Shown in pieces: positions 5,266 through 5,492 of a stretch of 5,492 bases of DNA (positions are counted from its first letter, which is position 1; the number at the start of each line of letters is the position of its first letter). The DNA comes from an uncultured Mollicutes bacterium (GTDB taxonomy: Bacteria; Bacillota_I; Bacilli_A; RFN20; CAG-826). The DNA lies in NCBI GenBank assembly GCA_945935945.1, contig CAMESA010000070.1, positions 1-5,492 of the forward strand, read 5' to 3'. Under the pieces are notes generated by a model. The model worked only from the letters and a program-made list of their open reading frames with translations. It was not told where the DNA came from and did no database searches. The position numbers were made by a program, and so were the translations under genes.

Positions 5266-5492
5266 ATGGAAAAAGTATTAGACCCAATCGCTGTAAAAGA
5301 AGTCAATGAATTAGTTCAAAAAGGCTTAGTTTGTCTTGATGAATTTAGAGGTTTAAGTCAAGAACAAGTTGATTACATCGTCGCAAAAGTATCAACAAGC
5401 GTTTTAGACCACCATGAATATTTAGCTAGAATTGCTATTGAAGAGACAAAAAGAGGTGTTTTTGAAGATAAATGTACAAAAAACTTATTTGC
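5266..5492 (+). CDS. adhE: bifunctional aldehyde-alcohol dehydrogenase, N-terminal part (cut by window end)
   Basis: Only the first 75 codons (of roughly 870 if this is full AdhE) are in the window. They match the start of the acetylating aldehyde dehydrogenase domain: an FRGLSQEQVDYIV segment (29-41), then HHEYLA (52-57), and AIEETKRGVFEDK followed by KNLFA at the window edge. AdhE reduces acetyl-CoA to acetaldehyde and then ethanol, re-oxidising two NADH, and often forms cytoplasmic filaments (spirosomes). The start is supported by GAGGAG at 5251-5256, 9 bases upstream, inside the end of rex. The 3-base gap to rex indicates one operon, and Rex control of adhE is well known in Firmicutes. 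A stand-alone acylating aldehyde dehydrogenase cannot be excluded without the missing part, though the N-terminus looks like AdhE. Confidence 0.88.
   Translation, partial: MEKVLDPIAVKEVNELVQKGLVCLDEFRGLSQEQVDYIVAKVSTSVLDHHEYLARIAIEETKRGVFEDKCTKNLF

Overview
This is an AT-rich window (G+C roughly 30% by hand counts of sampled stretches). It most likely comes from an anaerobic, fermentative low-G+C Firmicutes or Tenericutes-like bacterium of the Bacilli/Erysipelotrichia/Acholeplasma type. TGA is a genuine stop in two genes, both at ATGA overlaps, and the tryptophans I checked are TGG. The code is therefore the standard bacterial one, not the Mycoplasma code. The placement is inferred from composition and gene content only.

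Left part (1-2190, plus strand): a tight three-gene operon. A NUDIX hydrolase of the ADP-ribose pyrophosphatase type is followed by a YtrB-like ABC ATPase and a six-helix ABC-2 permease. Each junction is a 4-base ATGA overlap. A weak intrinsic terminator follows the permease.

Middle (2167-3187, minus strand): two overlapping unrecognised genes converge on that operon. The first encodes a two-helix membrane protein with a soluble C-terminal domain, and the second a Ser/Lys/Ile-rich soluble protein. Their G+C (about 22-24%) is clearly lower than that of the flanking conserved genes (about 32% in the response regulator).

Right-middle (3259-4541, plus strand): a divergently transcribed, KdpE-like OmpR-family response regulator has an extended -10 box ending 8 bases before its ATG and no Shine-Dalgarno sequence, so its mRNA is probably leaderless. 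A strong intrinsic terminator follows it. Next comes a small four-helix membrane protein with its own promoter, which overlaps the terminator.

Right end (4554-5492, plus strand): a redox-control unit. The NADH/NAD+-sensing repressor Rex lies 3 bases upstream of the beginning of adhE (bifunctional aldehyde/alcohol dehydrogenase, cut by the window edge). A perfect 7-4-7 palindrome sits at the expected transcription start, between the -10 box and the rex start codon. It has the geometry of a Rex operator but a variant sequence. The simplest model is a self-regulated rex-adhE operon that switches on ethanol fermentation when NADH accumulates.

I see no tRNA, rRNA, CRISPR array, insertion sequence or prophage gene. 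Nothing here is clearly a new system. The best leads are the variant Rex operator paired with a variant Rex DNA-binding region, the leaderless promoter arrangement, and the unexplained low-G+C gene pair.
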